In this document: positions 17,859-27,403 of the stretch, one piece after another
How positions within the stretch are numbered: the first letter of the stretch is position 1
How the letters are laid out: each line of letters begins with the position of its first letter
Source: Microbulbifer flavimaris
GTDB lineage: Bacteria > Pseudomonadota > Gammaproteobacteria > Pseudomonadales > Cellvibrionaceae
DNA length: 64,000 nt
Reading direction: 5' to 3'
Assembly: GCF_001641755.2 (NCBI RefSeq)
Contig: NZ_LRFG02000004.1
Location: forward strand, 284,449-348,448
The notes under the pieces: model-generated
The model's input: the letters and a program-made list of their open reading frames with translations, nothing else
Databases searched by the model: none
What the model was told of the DNA's origin: nothing
Program-made: the position numbers and the translations under genes

Positions 17859-20800
17859 TCAACCCTCCCCCCACTGCGCGCCACGGATTCTGGGTGGCAG
17901 CAGACCGCTGAAGAGCTCCCGCACCCGGCCCGGTAGCACCAGCATGACCGGCGTAACCACCAGTGTCAGCACCGTGGAGAAGGTCAGGCCATAGACGATG
18001 GCGCTGGCCAGTTTGACCCAGAACGATGCGACTACCCCGCCAATGACCACCTCGCGGCCGACCATATCCACGCTGACGCCCAGAGCGAGGGGCAGCAGGC
18101 CGAGTATGGTGGTTGCCGTGGTGAGAAACACCGGTCGCAGCCGCTGTGCGGAGGCTTTTACCGCAGCGGCCGCGGAAGAGAGAGTCGGCTCACTCTTGCG
18201 CACGTAGTTGTAGGTATCGATCAGAACAATGTTGTTGTTCACTACGATACCCGCCAGCGCCACAATGCCCACACCGGTCATGATCACACTGAATGTGCTC
18301 TGGGTAATCAACAGCCCCAGCATCACACCAAGGGTCGACATCACCACCGACGACAGGATCAGTAGTGACTGGTAGAAACTGTTGAACTGGGTCACCAGAA
18401 GGATGTACATCAGAAACAGCGACAGCAGGAAGGCGATGGCCAGGAAGCTCAGAGATTCATTTTGCTCCTCATCAGCACCGCGGAACAGCAGCTCCACCCG
18501 ACTGTCCACCGGGTTTTCTGCCAGCCAGGCACGGATCTCTCGCACCTTGTCATCCGGCAAAACACCCTCCTGAGCATCCGCCTTGACCTGCATGCGGGTA
18601 ATGCCATCAATACGCTCAATCTTGTCTACCTTTGGATGGGCCTCGGTACGGACAAAGCTGCTGACAGGCACGGCACCGCCGGCGGTGTTGACTTTCAACT
18701 GGTCCAGTGCGGCGATGCCCCGGGCAGTCTCGGGGTAGCGGATACGGATATCCACTTCCTCGTCGCTATCATCAGGGCGATACTCAGCAACCCGCACGCC
18801 ATTGGTAACCAGCTGCACTGCGCGCCCCACTTCGGTGAGATCAGCCCCGTACAGCGCCGCCTTTGAGCGATCCACTTTCACCTCCCACTGGATTCCGGGT
18901 AGCGGCGCAGTGGTGGTGATATCCCGCAGGCCTTCAAACTGGTTTTCCAGCGCCCGATGCAGGCGTCGTGTCTCGGCCAGCAGTGCGTCGTAATCCTGCC
19001 CGCGCAACTCCAGGACAATGTCCTTACCGATGGGCGGTCCGCCCTCGAACTCGTTGGCGGTCACTTTGATGCCGGGGAAATGCGCGGTGCGTGCCCGCAG
19101 GTCCGCAAAGATATCGCCGCTGCGGCGCTCGCGTTCCTTGGCCGGGATCAACTCAACCAGAATATTGGCAATCTGGTCCGGCGCGCGATCGCGGTTCCCG
19201 GACAGTCCACTGGTGCCGATGGCGGTATAGGCGACCCGCACTTCCGGCACCGCCAGGATCTCCCCCTCCACCTGGGCCACCAGCTCGCGTTTTTCCACCA
19301 CGGACAGGTTGCCCTGGGCCCGTACTTCCACGTTGCCGTACTGTTCTTCGGTATCGGTGAAGAACTCCACCCCGGCACCGAAACGGCCGAAACCGACAAA
19401 AATGCCGAACAGCAGAACCAGTGTGGTGGCGAAGGCCGTGATTGGCCGCTGCACAACGGCCTTCAGCAGCCGCGCGTACCAACCGGTGATACCGGAAAGG
19501 GTTGTGGGTTCGCCGCTCTCCAGTTGCTTGAGATAGTCCTGTGCGGCCGTATCGAGGCTGCCCTTGCCAAACAGGGATCCCAGTACCGGTGCAAAGAACA
19601 ACGCGTAAAGCAATGAACCCGCCAGCACCGAGAATACCGTCACCGGTAGGTAACGCATAAACTCACCGACCACACCCGGCCAGAACATGATGGGCAGGAA
19701 GGCTGCCAGCGTGGTGCCGGTGGACGCCAGCACTGGCCAGAACATACGCCGCACCGACAGGGTATAGGCCACCCGCGCAGACATCCCCTCGGCCATTTTG
19801 CGGTCCGCATATTCGGTAATCACGATGGAGCCATCGATCAACATACCAAGCGCCAGCAGCATGCCGAACATCACCATGAAGTTGAACGAGTAACCCAGGT
19901 ACCAGGTAATGATGGAACCGAACAACAGGGAAAACGGGATACCAAGCCCCACCAGCATACCGGAGCGGAAACCCAGGGCAGCCACCACGATAATCATCAC
20001 CAGCAGCATTGCGGTGAGGATATTGCCCTGCATTTCACTGACCATATCCCGCGCGAAGTTGGACTGGTCGAAAACGAAATTCAGCTCCACGCCACGTGGC
20101 AGGCTCTCGCGCTCAGCCAACACCACTTCCCGTACCGCGTCCGCCAGCTGCACTGAGCTGGCGTCGTTGCGTTTCTCCACATTGATTGCCAGTCCCTGGC
20201 GACTGTTCACGCTGGTGTAGCTGGACGCGTCCTTGAAGGTACGGCGAATATCGGTCACATCCGAGAGCGTCACCACTCCGTCCTCGGAGGCCTTGATGGG
20301 GATGCCGTAGACGTCGCCGGCGGTCTCGATCAGCCCCGGCACCTTGACCGAGAAACGGCCACTCTCCATCTCCAGCTCACCGGCGGGAATCAGCAGGTTA
20401 TTGCCGGTGATCGCGCTGATCAGCTGATTGCTGGTGATCTGGTAGTGCTCCAGGCGCACCGGATCGATGGTGGCTTCCACCACCTCCTCGCGGTTGCCCT
20501 GGATGTCGGCACTGAGCACCTCGGGAATATTCTCGATCTTGCGCTGCAGGAACTGCGCGCTCTGTAGCAGTACCCGCTCGCCCAGCTGCTCGCCGGCAAG
20601 GGTGACAACGATAGCCGGGAAAGGCTGCGCTGCGGCCTCCTCGACGATCGGCTCATCCGCATCTCGCGGCAATTCGGCCTTGGCGCGATCCACCGCGTTG
20701 CGCACCTCATCCACCGCCTCATCCACATCGACGGCCGCATCGAATTCCACCACTACGTACGCCAGCGACTCCCGTGCGGTGGCAATCGTTTCCACCACAC

Positions 20801-21026
20801 CTTCGATGGAGCGGATTTCCTGCTCCAGGGGCCGAACCAGCAGGCGCACGCCGTCTTCGGGCGAGATGCCCTCGTGCCGCACCTGCACAATCACGAACGG
20901 CGGGTTCACTTCCGGGTTGGTCTCGATGGTCATCATGCTGCGGGCGACAATGCCGATCAGCACCACCAGCAGCATAAAACTGATGGTGCTGCGGGCCCTG
21001 TCTACCGCGGTCTGGAGTATTTTCAT
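17859..21026 (-). CDS. RND efflux transporter permease
   Basis: The 1055-residue inner-membrane pump protein has the usual RND layout: a first TM near residue 15, a large periplasmic loop, then TMs 2-6, repeated. The proton-relay positions differ from AcrB: TM4 reads LGMLIDGSIVITE (one Asp, the second replaced by Gly) and TM10 reads VVNNNIVLID (Asn where AcrB has Lys). Its start overlaps the adaptor stop by four bases (ATGA). No outer-membrane channel gene is adjacent. The substrate is unknown. Confidence 0.93.
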   Translation of the reverse strand: MKILQTAVDRARSTISFMLLVVLIGIVARSMMTIETNPEVNPPFVIVQVRHEGISPEDGVRLLVRPLEQEIRSIEGVVETIATARESLAYVVVEFDAAVDVDEAVDEVRNAVDRAKAELPRDADEPIVEEAAAQPFPAIVVTLAGEQLGERVLLQSAQFLQRKIENIPEVLSADIQGNREEVVEATIDPVRLEHYQITSNQLISAITGNNLLIPAGELEMESGRFSVKVPGLIETAGDVYGIPIKASEDGVVTLSDVTDIRRTFKDASSYTSVNSRQGLAINVEKRNDASSVQLADAVREVVLAERESLPRGVELNFVFDQSNFARDMVSEMQGNILTAMLLVMIIVVAALGFRSGMLVGLGIPFSLLFGSIITWYLGYSFNFMVMFGMLLALGMLIDGSIVITEYADRKMAEGMSARVAYTLSVRRMFWPVLASTGTTLAAFLPIMFWPGVVGEFMRYLPVTVFSVLAGSLLYALFFAPVLGSLFGKGSLDTAAQDYLKQLESGEPTTLSGITGWYARLLKAVVQRPITAFATTLVLLFGIFVGFGRFGAGVEFFTDTEEQYGNVEVRAQGNLSVVEKRELVAQVEGEILAVPEVRVAYTAIGTSGLSGNRDRAPDQIANILVELIPAKERERRSGDIFADLRARTAHFPGIKVTANEFEGGPPIGKDIVLELRGQDYDALLAETRRLHRALENQFEGLRDITTTAPLPGIQWEVKVDRSKAALYGADLTEVGRAVQLVTNGVRVAEYRPDDSDEEVDIRIRYPETARGIAALDQLKVNTAGGAVPVSSFVRTEAHPKVDKIERIDGITRMQVKADAQEGVLPDDKVREIRAWLAENPVDSRVELLFRGADEEQNESLSFLAIAFLLSLFLMYILLVTQFNSFYQSLLILSSVVMSTLGVMLGLLITQSTFSVIMTGVGIVALAGIVVNNNIVLIDTYNYVRKSEPTLSSAAAAVKASAQRLRPVFLTTATTILGLLPLALGVSVDMVGREVVIGGVVASFWVKLASAIVYGLTFSTVLTLVVTPVMLVLPGRVRELFSGLLPPRIRGAQWGEG

Positions 21027-22216
21027 TGCGGTTCACCCTGCGCCGCTGCGCCGGAGTGCTCCGCCACGGGCTGGCCTTCCGCTACGTCACCTGCCTGACT
21101 CGGCGGCGGCAGGTCGCCAGCACCCTCCTCCATCTCCACCTGCACCCTTTCCCCTGCGGTGACATATTCCTGGCCGACAGTGATCAGGACCACCGGATTC
21201 GGCAGGCCGGTCACCCAGACTCCGGCGTCGCCATCGCCCACCAGCGTCACATTGCGGAACTGCACCCGGTTTTCTTCATCCAGAATGCGCACACCCAGGT
21301 CGCCGCGATCGTCGAGGGTCAGCAGGGATGCATTGATCCGATGGGCATCCACTTCACCAGTGGGCAGAGCCAGCTGGCCGCTGAGGCCGCCGCGCAACTC
21401 GCCGCCGCTGTTGTCCACCGCCACTTCCACCCGGTAGGCCCGGGTCACATCGTGCGCTTCCTGGCTCACGTAGCGCAATTCACCCTGAACCCGCTGCCCC
21501 TGGCGCAGCTGGGCACTGGCCGGTGCGCCGGGAATCAATTTACCCACCTGGGACTCGGAGACTTCCCCGACCACCAGCACCGGGTCCAGGTCCAGCAGCG
21601 TGGCACACTGCTCTCCGCGGCGAATAAAGTCGCCGAGCTCCACTGCCCGGTGGTTCACCACCCCGTCGAAGGGGGCTGTGATTTCGAGATTCTCAACAGC
21701 TACGAGGGCACGTTTGTAGTCAGCCCGTGCATTGGCGAGGGCAACGGTGCGCTGGGCGATGTCCGTCTCCGACTGCAGGCCCTTTTGCCGCAGCTTCTGA
21801 GCGCCGGCATAGTCCAGCTCGGCCTTGCGCAGAGCCGCCTTCGCCTGCTCCAGACGCTCCGGGCGGTCTTCCGCCTCAATGCGACAGATAACATCACCCT
21901 GGCGCACCGCCCGCCCCTCGGCCACCGGCAACGAGGAGATGACACCATCCAGCTCCGCTCGCAGCTGTACCGTGCGATTGGCCTCGGTATGCCCGTTGAC
22001 AACCACCCGGGTCGTATAAGGCTGCGCACGCAGGCGGCGCGCCTGCACCACCAGCGACTCGGCCCCGGCACTCGCCTCGCCCGCGCTGCGCTCGCTCTCC
22101 CCTCCGGTGTTGTCGGGTGAAATCACCCCACTGATCAGCCAAAGCAGGGCGATCAGCGCCACGATGGTGGCGATTCGGTAATTTCGCTGTTGCCAGAAAC
22201 TCGCAAAGACATTCAT
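21023..22216 (-). CDS. RND efflux periplasmic adaptor (membrane fusion protein)
   Basis: The 397-residue protein has one N-terminal TM anchor (IATIVALIALLWLISGV), a lipoyl half-motif (RAELDGVISSLPVAEGRAV), a coiled-coil hairpin (about residues 120-190) and the second lipoyl half (ITAPFDGVVNHRAVELG). It bridges the RND pump to an outer-membrane channel. The C-terminal 60 residues are acidic and Pro/Gly-rich. The 5' leader contains a four-copy 8-bp tandem repeat; each unit reads GAAGG on the coding strand, and the nearest lies about 10 bases from ATG, serving as the only Shine-Dalgarno candidate. Confidence 0.92.
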   Translation of the reverse strand: MNVFASFWQQRNYRIATIVALIALLWLISGVISPDNTGGESERSAGEASAGAESLVVQARRLRAQPYTTRVVVNGHTEANRTVQLRAELDGVISSLPVAEGRAVRQGDVICRIEAEDRPERLEQAKAALRKAELDYAGAQKLRQKGLQSETDIAQRTVALANARADYKRALVAVENLEITAPFDGVVNHRAVELGDFIRRGEQCATLLDLDPVLVVGEVSESQVGKLIPGAPASAQLRQGQRVQGELRYVSQEAHDVTRAYRVEVAVDNSGGELRGGLSGQLALPTGEVDAHRINASLLTLDDRGDLGVRILDEENRVQFRNVTLVGDGDAGVWVTGLPNPVVLITVGQEYVTAGERVQVEMEEGAGDLPPPSQAGDVAEGQPVAEHSGAAAQGEPQ

Positions 22217-22223
22217 AGGAGGG

Positions 22224-22257
22224 AAACCTTCAAACCTTCAAACCTTCAAACCTTCAA
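22224..22257. repeat. 8-bp tandem repeat, four copies, in efflux operon leader
   Basis: The unit AAACCTTC (minus strand GAAGGTTT) is repeated with exact period 8, directly before the adaptor start codon. Such simple repeats can vary in number by slippage. Whether this one varies is not known. Confidence 0.85.
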
Positions 22258-22432
22258 TAGGACAGAGCATAAGCCTGTGCTGAATACGCGCAAACGCGAG
22301 CAGCAGATTGTAGCGCCGCATTGTGACCAGCGCCGTTGACAAATGCTAACTGAAACCGAAATCGGTAAAGATTTGCAGGGGCTGAGGGGCCGGACAGACG
22401 GCCCCCGGGAAGATCAGGGGAAGGGTGACCGA

Positions 22433-23134
22433 TCAGGAGAGCATGGACTCGAGGAAATCCGACATATCTGACTTTTCGTCCACCAGGTCACCACTGCCGA
22501 ATTCGGCGTTCCAATCCAGCAGGATCCGGGCAAGGGCGCGGGCCTGGTCCGCCAGGGCCAGCAGCTCGTCCCGGCTGTTCTTTGGCCCGGTGTACAGCTT
22601 CAGCTTTCGATGGCTGTTGGCCAGTTCGTGGGAGGGGTACTTGGAACGGTAGACCTCCAGCTTCCAGCGCAACGAATGCACCATATTGCGGTAGAACACC
22701 AGCTTGGTGGGCAGGTGCAGGAGGGAGAAGTCCTCCAGGTCAGCGAACAGGGTGCAGTCCACCCCCAACACCTGTGTGTCACGGCTGGTGGGTGCGGCGA
22801 CCACATCGGCACTGCGGGGCTCTGCCAGCAGCATGGCCAGGTCCCCGAAAAGCTCACCCGGGCGAATAGTGGCCAGGGGACGACCGGCGGTACCACCGTC
22901 CACCGACGCCACGTGCACCTGCAGGTCCCCCCGCAACAGGAAATAGACCCACTGATCCACGTCTCCCACGCCCAGCAGCTTTTCTCCCGGTGCGAGGCTG
23001 GTGAGCTGGGATCGTTTCAGCAGCACATCATATTGCCACTCACTGCTGGCACGAATGTCACGAAACAAATGAATGACATTTAACAGGCGGTCCACGGCAT
23101 CCCGCGGATAGGCACTAAGCGGTGTAATTTCCAT
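22433..23134 (-). CDS. Cyclic nucleotide-binding domain protein without HTH
   Basis: The 233-residue protein has one cNMP-binding beta-roll (about residues 35-145). The phosphate-binding cassette is GELFGDLAMLLAEPRSADVV, with the Glu and Arg needed for cAMP binding. After it comes a helical region ending in an acidic Asp/Ser/Glu-rich tail. There is no DNA-binding helix-turn-helix, so it is not a CRP regulator; it may sense a nucleotide and act through protein contact. Confidence 0.85.
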   Translation of the reverse strand: MEITPLSAYPRDAVDRLLNVIHLFRDIRASSEWQYDVLLKRSQLTSLAPGEKLLGVGDVDQWVYFLLRGDLQVHVASVDGGTAGRPLATIRPGELFGDLAMLLAEPRSADVVAAPTSRDTQVLGVDCTLFADLEDFSLLHLPTKLVFYRNMVHSLRWKLEVYRSKYPSHELANSHRKLKLYTGPKNSRDELLALADQARALARILLDWNAEFGSGDLVDEKSDMSDFLESMLS

Positions 23135-23472
23135 CCGGTATTAATATCTTTATCGTCGGTTGCGGCGATTGACCCGGTCCATCCCGAACGGTCAAATGCA
23201 AAAAAAGAGGTCCCCTAGCGGAATATTCTAGAGGCTGGGGGACAGCTGTCTTCCCTAGCTGCCGGCATTTTCAGAAAAACGAGACATTCTACCCATTCCA
23301 GGGTTGAACTACATTCCATTTACAGTAGAGTTAGGCAGTATCCAGATTTTTTAACCCCCAAACAGGGAGTTTAACGGACTTAAATCTGGTAGGCATACCT
23401 CGGGGGAGGGGGAATGCCAAAATTCTTATCCGCCGGAACATCCCGCCCGGAATAAAAGAAACCCATAAAACC
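23135..23472. other. Intergenic region between divergent genes
   Basis: No gene seen. It contains GTCCCC and GGGGAC arms around 23211-23245, an inverted repeat CCAGATTT/AAATCTGG (23342-23349 and 23382-23389), and GC-rich runs just before the TonB-like gene. These may be regulatory but I cannot assign a protein. Confidence 0.4.
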
Positions 23473-24657
23473 ATGAAACCGATAAAAATTCTCATCGCCC
23501 TCATGGTGTTTGCTACGGCCTTTTCTGCCCAAGCCGCACCTCTACTGAACGGACTCGCGCTAGAGCAGCAATTCAATAAAGACCGCTACATCGCCGCAGT
23601 CTATTCCGACACCCTCGCAGACAGCGCAAGTGTTCTGCTGGACAACAACACCACCCGCAAGCTGGAAGTGCGCGTCATTGCCGACGGCCTGTCCGCCCGC
23701 CGTTTCCGCAACCAGTGGATGGAAGGGATCGCCATCAACAACTCCGGCGATGTCCTCAGCGGCCAGGCCGAGAACATGGTGACCTTCGCCAACCTGTTCA
23801 AGGGCCGTCTTTATAAAGGCGACCAACTGAGTGTTGCCTTCAACGGCAACAGCGGTTTAACGACCGTTTCCCTGAACGGAGTCGAGCTGGGCCGGATTGC
23901 GGACCGCAATTTCTTCAACACCCTGCTGCGAGCCTGGGTGGGACCGGTACCTCCATCCACCGACTTCCGCGATGGGTTGCTGGCGAGCGGCGATGTGGAC
24001 TCCAGCTTGCTGGGCAGCTATGAGCTACTGGAGCCGAGCCAGGAGAGGATCGCCGAGGCGACCTCAATGGCAGAAGCCCGGAGCGAGGTAGAAGCCCCGG
24101 CGCCGGAGCCGAGCAAACCGGCGGTCGCAGCAGCGCCGGCTGTGGACAAGCCGGCACCGTCCAAACCCAAACTCGATGCGGCGATACCGCCACCTTCACT
24201 GGCTTCGACTGGCAATACGGCTACACCGGCGGCCAGCAAGCCCGCGCCCAGCAAGCCAGCGCCCAGCACCCCTGTGGCCCAGCGCACCCCTCAGCCGCAA
24301 CGTGCGCCGGCGGAACCGGAGTATGAAGAAGAGGAAGAGGCCCCGCTTACTGCAGATATGATTCTGGCCCGCCAGATCTACCACTCCATGTTGCTGCGCC
24401 ACACCTACAAGTTCATTCGCTACCCCAAGCGCGCCCAGGAGCGCGGCCAGGAGGGCAGCGTGCGGCTGAACGTCTCCATCGACGGACAGGGCCGTATCCG
24501 GGATGTCCAGCCCGTGCAGGAATCCCGCTACGCCAGCCTCAACCGCGAGGCCCGCGAAGCCGTCGAGCGCGCCGGCCCCTACCCCGCCGCTCCGCCTCAG
24601 CTGGTGAAGGACACTTATCAGTTCACGGTGCCGATCACCTTCCGCCTACCGGACTGA
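23473..24657 (+). CDS. Chalcone isomerase-like domain fused to TonB C-terminal domain
   Basis: The 394-residue exported protein has a signal peptide ending AFSAQA, then a chalcone-isomerase-like domain (about residues 22-180; RYIAAVYSDTLADS, NQWMEGIAINNSG, FKGRLYKGDQLSVAFNG, WVGPVPPSTDFRDGLLASGD). A Pro/Ala/Lys-rich spacer (about 195-280) and acidic run follow, then a TonB C-terminal domain (FIRYPKRAQERGQEGSVRL to the end). TonB normally has an uncleaved N-terminal anchor, but this one looks cleavable, so coupling to ExbBD is doubtful. The two-domain combination is unusual. Confidence 0.82.
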   Translation: MKPIKILIALMVFATAFSAQAAPLLNGLALEQQFNKDRYIAAVYSDTLADSASVLLDNNTTRKLEVRVIADGLSARRFRNQWMEGIAINNSGDVLSGQAENMVTFANLFKGRLYKGDQLSVAFNGNSGLTTVSLNGVELGRIADRNFFNTLLRAWVGPVPPSTDFRDGLLASGDVDSSLLGSYELLEPSQERIAEATSMAEARSEVEAPAPEPSKPAVAAAPAVDKPAPSKPKLDAAIPPPSLASTGNTATPAASKPAPSKPAPSTPVAQRTPQPQRAPAEPEYEEEEEAPLTADMILARQIYHSMLLRHTYKFIRYPKRAQERGQEGSVRLNVSIDGQGRIRDVQPVQESRYASLNREAREAVERAGPYPAAPPQLVKDTYQFTVPITFRLPD

Positions 24658-24680
24658 CCAGACACAGTCACCAGCCCCAG

Positions 24681-24707
24681 AACCCCCGCCTCCGCGGGGG
24701 TTTTTGT
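24681..24707 (+). terminator. Rho-independent terminator after TonB-like gene
   Basis: Stem AACCCCCGC/GCGGGGGTT with short loop followed by TTTG. Confidence 0.85.
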
Positions 24708-24830
24708 TTCCCCCGCATGGGTCAGCTCACCTCCCACGCCACACCACTCACCGCCCCCAGGTTGCCGATCTGTATCCGCTCCGCGTACTATCCGGGAGGA
24801 CAATAATTCATCGAACAACGACGTATCGCT

Positions 24831-26906
24831 ATGAAAAAACTACTGCTACCCCTCGCCATCGCCGGTGTGATCGCCGGTTGCTCCAAGTCGGAAGCGCCGC
24901 AAATGGCAGACGACGCCAGCAAACCCGCCGCTGAGATGACCGAAACCGTGGCCAACGCTGAACTGGGATCCGGCATCGACCTGTCCGCCATGGACACCTC
25001 AGTGCGCCCGCAGGATGACTTCTTCTCTTACGTGAACGGCAACTGGATGAAGAACACAGAAATTCCAGCGGACAAGTCCCGCTGGGGTGTCTTTGACCAG
25101 CTTCGAGACACCAGCACCGAGCGCGTGAAGGCGCTGATCGAAGAGGCCGGCCAGCACGCAGAGACCACCGATGCCAAGAAAATCGGTGCGCTCTATAACA
25201 GCTTCATGAATGAAGAAAAGATCGAGCAGGTCGGCATGGAGGCTCTGGCCGAGGAGCTCGCCAAAGTCGATGCGATCTCCGACCTGAAGGAGCTGAGTGC
25301 TTATTTTGCCTACGCTGACAGCGTCGGTTACGACGCGCCTTTCGGTGTCTATATCAACCAGGATGTCAAAGACGTTGAGTCCTACACTGCCTACTTCACC
25401 CAGGCGGGTCTCGGACTCCCCGACCGCGACTACTATTTCGACGATAGTGAGCGCGGCCAGAAATTGCAGCAGGCTTACATGACCTTCCTGGTCAAGATGC
25501 AACAGATTGCCGGCCTCGCAGACGCTGAGACCATGGCTGAGAGCGTGTATGCACTGGAGAAGCGACTGGCAGAGCATCAGTGGAACCGCGTCGACAATCG
25601 CGATCCGGACAAGACCTACAACAAGAAGTCCATTGAAGAACTGGCCGAGCTGATGCCGGTCATCGACTGGGACATCTACCTGGAAAAGGGCCAGCTCAAG
25701 ACACTGGATAACGTGATCGTCCGCCAGCCCGATTACCTTGCAGCAGCCAGCGAGATCGTCGGCGATACCGATCTGGCCACCTGGAAGCGTTACCTCAAGA
25801 TCAAACTGCTGTCTTCCATGGCGCCCTACATGCACAGTGAGCTGGCACAGGCGAATTTCGATTTTTATGGCACCGCAGTGCGCGGCATTGAGGAAATGGA
25901 GCCTCGCTGGAAGCGCGGAGTGCGTTTCGTCAGCGGCACCGCCGGTGAACTGGTGGGCAAGCGCTATGTGGAAAAACACTTCCCGCCGGAAGCCAAGGCG
26001 CGCATGCTGGAACTGGTAAACAACCTGAAGGCCGCCTATCGCGACTCCATCGAATCCCTGACCTGGATGGGTGAGGAGACCCGGCAGCAGGCACTGGACA
26101 AGCTGGCCAACTTCACCACCAAGATCGGCTACCCGGACGAGTGGCGTGACTACTCAGCGCTGCAAGTCTCTGCTGACGACCTGGTGGGCAATGTACTCGC
26201 GGGACGTGCCTTCGCCAACGACTATGACCGCAGCAAGCTTGGCAAGCCCATCGACCGCAGCGAATGGTTCATGCCGCCCCAGATCGTCAATGCCTATTAC
26301 AACCCGCCGATGAACGAGATTGTATTCCCCGCGGCGATCCTGCAGCCGCCGTTTTTCAATCTGGAGGCAGATGATGCAGTCAACTATGGTGCCATCGGCG
26401 GCGTGATCGGCCATGAGATCGGCCACGGCTTCGATGACAAGGGCTCCAAGTACGACGGCAAGGGTTACCTCAACAACTGGTGGACCGACAGTGACCGCAG
26501 CAACTTCGAACAGCTGACCGGCAAACTGGTAGCACAGTATGATGCGTTCGAGCCGCTTGAGGGCGAGCACATCAATGGCAAGCTGACCCTGGGTGAAAAC
26601 ATTGGCGACCTCTCCGGTCTCGGCATCGCCTACAAGGCCTACAAAATGTCCCTTGAAGGCAAGGAAGCTCCGGTGATCGACGGCTTTACCGGTGACCAGC
26701 GCGTATTCATGGGCTGGGCCCAGGTATGGCGCGGTAAATTCCGCGAGGATGCCCTGAGCACACAACTCAAGACAGGCCCCCACTCTCCGGGCGAGTACCG
26801 GGTGAAGGGTGTTGTGCCAAACATCGACGCTTTCTACTCGGCATTCGATGTGAAGGAAGGTGACGCGATGTACCTGCCGGAGGAAGAGCGTGTAGTGATC
26901 TGGTAA
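24831..26906 (+). CDS. M13 family metallopeptidase (neprilysin/PepO-like), lipoprotein
   Basis: The 691-residue endopeptidase is exported through a lipobox (VIAGC, Cys17). Zinc motif HEIGHGFDD lies near residue 530, the third ligand and catalytic partner in ENIGDLSGLGIAYKAY, and the substrate-binding NAYYNPPMNEIVFPA upstream. The C-terminal SPGEYRVKG and final hydrophobic-W ending are family-typical. It probably trims peptides in the periplasm. A terminator follows, and then the IS3 element. Confidence 0.94.
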   Translation: MKKLLLPLAIAGVIAGCSKSEAPQMADDASKPAAEMTETVANAELGSGIDLSAMDTSVRPQDDFFSYVNGNWMKNTEIPADKSRWGVFDQLRDTSTERVKALIEEAGQHAETTDAKKIGALYNSFMNEEKIEQVGMEALAEELAKVDAISDLKELSAYFAYADSVGYDAPFGVYINQDVKDVESYTAYFTQAGLGLPDRDYYFDDSERGQKLQQAYMTFLVKMQQIAGLADAETMAESVYALEKRLAEHQWNRVDNRDPDKTYNKKSIEELAELMPVIDWDIYLEKGQLKTLDNVIVRQPDYLAAASEIVGDTDLATWKRYLKIKLLSSMAPYMHSELAQANFDFYGTAVRGIEEMEPRWKRGVRFVSGTAGELVGKRYVEKHFPPEAKARMLELVNNLKAAYRDSIESLTWMGEETRQQALDKLANFTTKIGYPDEWRDYSALQVSADDLVGNVLAGRAFANDYDRSKLGKPIDRSEWFMPPQIVNAYYNPPMNEIVFPAAILQPPFFNLEADDAVNYGAIGGVIGHEIGHGFDDKGSKYDGKGYLNNWWTDSDRSNFEQLTGKLVAQYDAFEPLEGEHINGKLTLGENIGDLSGLGIAYKAYKMSLEGKEAPVIDGFTGDQRVFMGWAQVWRGKFREDALSTQLKTGPHSPGEYRVKGVVPNIDAFYSAFDVKEGDAMYLPEEERVVIW

Positions 26907-26933
26907 ATCCGGTAGCTAGCGTCACAGCAAAAG

Positions 26934-26966
26934 TAAAAAAGCCCCGCTGCGCGGGGCTTTTTTTAT
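26934..26966 (+). terminator. Rho-independent terminator after M13 peptidase
   Basis: Stem AGCCCCGC/GCGGGGCT with A-rich 5' and eight-T 3' flank. The IS element begins only a few bases downstream. Confidence 0.88.
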
Positions 26967-27013
26967 AATCCCTGTCCCGTCCTGAAATAGGTTGATACAT
27001 TGAGGACCTATTG

Positions 27014-27403
27014 ATGGACGACTCTTCACATACCCCCTCAAAGCGCACCCAGCGCGATTACACCTTGGGCTTTAAATTGGCGGTGGTCAATGAGGTGGAA
27101 AAAGGCGACCTGACCTATAAGCAGGCCCAGGCCAAGTACGGCATCCAGGGGCGAAGTACCGTGCTGGTGTGGCTCCGGAAGCATGGTAAGTTGGACTGGA
27201 CCCAAGCCAGGAGCTCACCAATGTCCAAGCAGTCAGAAACCCCGGCACAGACCATCAAGCGACTCGAGCGGCAGCTCAAGGACGCTGAAGACCGCCAGTA
27301 CCTGATGGAAAAGATGATGGAAATCATCGATCAGGAATATGGAGGGTCACTGCGAAAAAAGTATTTATCCGAGTTGCCCGACAGGCTCAAGCCCAAAAAG
27401 TAG
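27014..27403 (+). CDS. IS3-family transposase OrfA
   Basis: The 129-residue protein has an N-terminal helix-turn-helix (residues about 10-55; GFKLAVVNEVEKGDLTYKQAQAKYG) and a C-terminal leucine-zipper-like helix (TIKRLERQLKDAEDRQYLMEKMMEII). It binds the element ends. ATG 27014 has GAGG upstream; the TTG just before it is less likely. The stop TAG overlaps the OrfB GTG. The preceding AAA AAG run would permit a -1 shift giving an OrfAB fusion transposase. Confidence 0.9.
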   Translation: MDDSSHTPSKRTQRDYTLGFKLAVVNEVEKGDLTYKQAQAKYGIQGRSTVLVWLRKHGKLDWTQARSSPMSKQSETPAQTIKRLERQLKDAEDRQYLMEKMMEIIDQEYGGSLRKKYLSELPDRLKPKK

